From the NCBI GenBank assembly GCA_016930375.1, contig JAFGGU010000012.1, positions 1 to 64,000 on the forward strand: a DNA stretch of 64,000 nt. Reading direction: 5' to 3'. Position 1 is the first letter of the stretch; each line of letters starts with the position of its first letter. Made by a program: the position numbers and the translations under genes. Positions 61,305-64,000 of this stretch are shown one piece after another. The notes beneath the pieces are model-generated. The model saw nothing but the letters and a program-made list of their open reading frames with translations. It had not been told where the DNA came from and did no database searches. The DNA comes from Bacteroidales bacterium. GTDB lineage: Bacteria > Bacteroidota > Bacteroidia > Bacteroidales > UBA10428.

Positions 61305-61389
61305 CAGCCCGCTTCGGGGCTGATATGTCTGGGATTTGACTTTACCGCGGGCTTCACCCGCGGTTATTGAAATTAAATCCCTTCGGGAT
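61305..61389. repeat. REP-like hairpin cluster
   Basis: Three hairpins follow one another: CAGCCCGCTTCGGGGCTG (61305-61322), CCGCGGGCTTCACCCGCGG (61345-61363) and ATCCCTTCGGGAT (61377-61389). The CAGCCC..TTCGGGGCTG core is shared with the element at 49474-49534. Confidence 0.7.
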
Positions 61390-61410
61390 GCAATAAAAAA
61401 TACCCGAATG

Positions 61411-61452
61411 ATTTTTACCAATGAACATTTGTGTCGTATCATTGGTAAAAAT
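61411..61452. promoter_or_regulatory. Perfect 14-bp inverted repeat just before the ECF sigma start
   Basis: ATTTTTACCAATGA (61411-61424) and TCATTGGTAAAAAT (61439-61452) are exact reverse complements separated by 14 bases. The right arm ends 8 bases before the TTG start at 61461. It may be an operator for the sigma/anti-sigma operon or an mRNA hairpin limiting translation. Confidence 0.6.
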
Positions 61453-61460
61453 AACAGCAT

Positions 61461-62051
61461 TTGGAGTCTTCTATAACAGGTAATATTCACAAAGGTACCA
61501 GCGATGAAAAACTGGTTGACATGACTATTCATGGTAATACACTGGCCTTCAGGATGCTCATAGAAAAACACAGCGGTTATGTGGCGGGCATAGCTTCGCG
61601 GTTTCTGCTCAGCCATGAAGATACCCGCGATGTGGTGCAGGATACCTTTATCAGGATATGGAAACACCTGGGTAGTTATGATAAGCGTTCTCTATTTACT
61701 ACCTGGCTTTATTCCATTGCTTTTAATCTATGCCTGGACAAGCTTCGCATCAATCGCAGAAGAATGGAGATAAGCCTGACAGAAGAACATATGAATGAAC
61801 CTGGAAGAAAGGCTGAAACAGAGAACCCATCGCAAAACATGGACTCCCGAACCATTTCCAGGGCCATTTCCATGTATTCGGAAAAATTGGCCACCGTTCA
61901 GAGGCAGGTATTTGTTTTAAGGGATCTGCAGGATCTTCCTGTGGATGAAGTATGCAGGATAACAGGTTATGATACGGATAAGGTAAAATCAAATCTCTAT
62001 CACGCTAGGAAATTCATGCGTGAAAAATTACTGAAGGGAGGATATTTATGA
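61461..62051 (+). CDS. ECF sigma-70 family RNA polymerase sigma factor
   Basis: This 196-residue sigma factor has region 2 (AFRMLIEKHSGYVAGIASRF; DTRDVVQDTFIRIWKHL) and region 4 (LATVQRQVFVLRDLQDLPVDEVCRITGYDTDKVKSNLYHARKF). The TTG at 61461 is chosen because the typical ECF N-terminus (TSDEKLVDMTIHGN) lies before the first ATG at 61521. The stop overlaps the start of the anti-sigma gene by 4 bases, the normal arrangement for a sigma/anti-sigma pair. Confidence 0.93.
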   Translation: MESSITGNIHKGTSDEKLVDMTIHGNTLAFRMLIEKHSGYVAGIASRFLLSHEDTRDVVQDTFIRIWKHLGSYDKRSLFTTWLYSIAFNLCLDKLRINRRRMEISLTEEHMNEPGRKAETENPSQNMDSRTISRAISMYSEKLATVQRQVFVLRDLQDLPVDEVCRITGYDTDKVKSNLYHARKFMREKLLKGGYL

Positions 62052-62671
62052 AATGTAAAGAAATGGAGCCTCTTATATACCTGATAAGGGAAGGAGAGCT
62101 ATCCCCGGAAGAAAAAGCAGGACTCGACAGGCACCTTATGTTCTGCGAAGACTGCAGAAACCTGTATGATTCGGTGAACAGGATGACCGCGCTGATCGGA
62201 CAATCCGATTTCAAGCCCGATAGAGAAACTGATGAGGAAATGACAGGAATCATCATGGACAGGATTGAAAAATCAAAGGTCCGGGGAAGGAACATGGACC
62301 GTTCAAATGGATATGATCTGTTATGGAAGGCCGTGGCTGCTTCTTTGTTGCTGTTCATGACCTTAACTTTTATCCGGGAGCAGACCAGTTTTAACAGTCA
62401 GAGATCAGCCATGCAGGCTCGCCTGGAAGAATCCGCTCTTCTTGCAGGAAAGGAAGATCCGGCTGCTGATTGCGTCCGGGAACTGGAAAGAAAGATCAGG
62501 ATCAGCAGACACTCTCCATTTCTTGCCGAAGCAACGGCATTCAACCAGGTAAATGAAGATCAGCTGGCCCAATATATCCATGAGATTTGCGAACAAAAAA
62601 CCGGAAATGTTAACCGCGTGAAGCAAATGCTTCAACAAGCCGGAGTATTGACAAATACCAAATCAAATTAA
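62048..62671 (+). CDS. Zinc-finger anti-sigma factor
   Basis: This 207-residue protein has an N-terminal zinc-binding anti-sigma motif His-x3-Cys-x2-Cys (HLMFCEDCRNLY at residues 29-40), an acidic linker, a single membrane helix (LLWKAVAASLLLFMTLTFI at about 97-115) and a periplasmic domain of about 90 residues. It should hold the ECF sigma factor at the membrane and release it on an envelope signal. It is co-translated with the sigma gene and followed 10 bp later by a lipoprotein gene. Confidence 0.88.
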   Translation: MKCKEMEPLIYLIREGELSPEEKAGLDRHLMFCEDCRNLYDSVNRMTALIGQSDFKPDRETDEEMTGIIMDRIEKSKVRGRNMDRSNGYDLLWKAVAASLLLFMTLTFIREQTSFNSQRSAMQARLEESALLAGKEDPAADCVRELERKIRISRHSPFLAEATAFNQVNEDQLAQYIHEICEQKTGNVNRVKQMLQQAGVLTNTKSN

Positions 62672-62681
62672 ACAGACACCC

Positions 62682-63812
62682 ATGAAAAAGATCCTTTTTA
62701 TTTTCAGAAGCCGTTTTCTGGCTTTTTCAATGCTATTAATTCTGGCAGGTTCGTGTTTGGATTATACCGTGAAAACCAGGGTGAACAAGGACGGATCCAT
62801 CTACCGGGAATACCTGGTAAGGGGAGATTCCGCCGATGTTTTCCAGGGTTCTTTGAGAATTCCGTCGGGCAACCCATGGCAGATCAGTCATTTATATGAT
62901 CACAAGGACAAGGATGACTCCACTTCCGACGAATCGCAATATGTGTACAAGGCTTCCAGGACCTTTAAAAATCAGCGTGAACTGAACCAGTGGATGGATT
63001 CTGATACTTCCCGGACAACTGAAAAAATCCGGGTAAGCCTGAAAAAAAGTTTCCGGTGGTTCTATACCTATTATGATTACAGAGAAACGTTTCCCATGTC
63101 GTTTCCATTCCAGAAAATACCGGTTGACAGTTTCCTGACAGAGCTGGAACAGGCCGTGATCAAGGAGGATCCCAGGGTTGCCTATTCTCCGGCCAAAAGA
63201 AAAATGATATGGAAAAAGGATACGGTGGAATTTCAGTACAATCCAAAGGACAGCCTTGAAATGAAGAAGATCATTGAACAATGCGAAGAAAAGACATTCC
63301 GTTGGATGACAGCCTCATATGTTGAAGAATTCATCAGTTTGCTGGAAACTCATTTTGGTGACAACCCGGCAACCCGGCAGGTTCGTCAACTGGACGATCA
63401 ATTAACGGATGTCGTTTTTAAGAAGACTCATTTTATGTCCCTGGATTCTCTGGGCGTTGAGTTGCTGATTACCCTTGGGGATTCTTTGCTCGGTGCGGGT
63501 GGATTGAAGGAACTTTATGCGGGTAACCGGGCGGCCTTTTTGCCCATCCGTGAAAAACTGGAACACCTCGATTTCCTTGAGAATACGGATGATTACTACC
63601 AAAGCCTCACCCTGCCGGGAACTGTGTTTTCAACAAATGCTGATGAAGTAAAGGGGGCCCAACTAAACTGGGATTTCAGTCCGGAAAGCTTTATGATGAA
63701 AGATTATGAGATGTACGCCACATCTCGTACCGCAAATCCCTGGATCATTTCAGTGACGGGAGTTCTGGCTGTATTACTCGCAATAGTACTTTTCTTGGGG
63801 CGAAAGAAATAA
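62682..63812 (+). CDS. Membrane-anchored lipoprotein of the ECF operon, unknown function
   Basis: This 376-residue protein has a lipoprotein signal with lipobox LILAGSC (Cys25), a long soluble domain with the repeated pattern RVNKDGSIYREYLV near the lipid end, and a C-terminal membrane helix (WIISVTGVLAVLLAIVLFLG) followed by RKK. Being tethered at both ends it should lie in the periplasm on the inner-membrane side. I do not recognise the family, but its operon place suggests a role in sensing or in the stress response controlled by the ECF sigma factor. It converges with the KDPG aldolase gene. Confidence 0.8.
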   Translation: MKKILFIFRSRFLAFSMLLILAGSCLDYTVKTRVNKDGSIYREYLVRGDSADVFQGSLRIPSGNPWQISHLYDHKDKDDSTSDESQYVYKASRTFKNQRELNQWMDSDTSRTTEKIRVSLKKSFRWFYTYYDYRETFPMSFPFQKIPVDSFLTELEQAVIKEDPRVAYSPAKRKMIWKKDTVEFQYNPKDSLEMKKIIEQCEEKTFRWMTASYVEEFISLLETHFGDNPATRQVRQLDDQLTDVVFKKTHFMSLDSLGVELLITLGDSLLGAGGLKELYAGNRAAFLPIREKLEHLDFLENTDDYYQSLTLPGTVFSTNADEVKGAQLNWDFSPESFMMKDYEMYATSRTANPWIISVTGVLAVLLAIVLFLGRKK

Positions 63813-63815
63813 TCC

Positions 63816-64000
63816 CTATTTCTTATATTTTTTGGCTATTTCCAGCACTTTTTTACAGGTGTCTGTAATCTGACCGAAATCGCCGCTTTCAATCCATGAT
63901 TTTACGAAGAGCTGCGAGCCCATGCCTACACAGGCTGCTCCTGCCTGAAACCAGGCCTTTAGATTCTCCTCAGAGGTGTCAACGCCACCGGTGGGCATGA
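63816..64000 (-). CDS. eda: KDPG/KHG aldolase, C-terminal part (5' end beyond window)
   Basis: About 61 residues are visible, ending in VLEIAKKYKK. The pattern MPTGGVDTSEENLKAWFQAG and CVGMGSQLF is the C-terminal half of the Eda family (PTGG loop binding the substrate phosphate). The full gene continues past 64000. It cleaves 2-keto-3-deoxy-6-phosphogluconate to pyruvate and glyceraldehyde 3-phosphate, the last step of the uronate route whose first steps are encoded at 50.9-59.9 kb, though here on the opposite strand. Confidence 0.92.
   Translation of the reverse strand, partial: MPTGGVDTSEENLKAWFQAGAACVGMGSQLFVKSWIESGDFGQITDTCKKVLEIAKKYKK

Larger units (their letters stand above)
61155..61460. 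other. Intergenic region upstream of the ECF sigma gene, with REP-like and inverted repeats
   Basis: No gene is seen. REP-like hairpins occupy 61305-61389 and a 14-bp inverted repeat 61411-61452. The left part would hold the promoter of the Fe-S aldo/keto reductase gene, but no consensus element is clear. Confidence 0.6.

Overview
The window comes from a member of the Bacteroidota, probably an environmental polysaccharide degrader of the Bacteroidales/Marinilabiliales type. The evidence is two SusC/SusD pairs, many lipoproteins with Bacteroidota-style signal peptides, two promoters matching the Bacteroidota consensus TTTG-N19-TAnnTTTG, FtsX-type permeases, and REP-like intergenic palindromes. 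No rRNA, tRNA, CRISPR array or intact transposase was found. I cannot name the genus.

Layout. 1-3.6 kb: truncated DUF5916/CBM9 outer-membrane-type protein, a C_GCAxxG_C_C cysteine-rich protein, and an XRE regulator paired with a small membrane protein. 4.0-5.7 kb: an AT-rich split-HipA toxin-antitoxin system (HipB-HipS-HipT order) behind three evenly spaced operators. 5.7-7.3 kb: a secreted GH5 glycosidase and a secreted coiled-coil protein. 7.5-10.5 kb: aldo/keto reductase, zinc alcohol dehydrogenase and fuconolactonase-like hydrolase, resembling part of an oxidative 6-deoxy-sugar pathway. 10.7-11.7 kb: a collagen-like lipoprotein and a small zinc-ribbon protein.

11.7-28.5 kb: a SusC/SusD pair followed by three giant paralogous FG-GAP/ASPIC-UnbV lipoproteins and a small unknown lipoprotein. 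A LacI regulator is divergent, with a nested four-half-site palindrome between it and susC. No hydrolase is present, so the substrate is unknown; this is the least explained system in the window. 28.5-40 kb: a second SusC/SusD locus with a LamG-type surface lipoprotein, two GH144-family enzymes (predicted beta-1,2-glucan breakdown) and a one-protein membrane sensor/HTH regulator.

40-49.4 kb: cold-shock-domain protein, OsmC, nitrilase-family amidase, an FtsX permease divergent from a sigma-54 response regulator/histidine kinase pair, an MFS transporter and a VOC protein. 49.8-59.9 kb: a plus-strand hexuronate operon: LacI regulator, SDR (mannonate-type dehydrogenase), LarA-like nickel-pincer racemase/epimerase, ExuT-like transporter, uronate isomerase UxaC, two Tat-exported Gfo/Idh/MocA proteins and tagaturonate epimerase UxaE. 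The 3' part of a KDPG aldolase gene lies at the right edge. Together UxaC, UxaE and the SDR would channel both glucuronate and galacturonate into mannonate; mannonate dehydratase and KDG kinase are not in the window. 59.9-63.8 kb: a Tat-exported Fe-S aldo/keto reductase homologue with a degenerate catalytic tetrad, then an ECF sigma factor, zinc-finger anti-sigma factor and membrane lipoprotein behind a perfect 14-bp inverted repeat.
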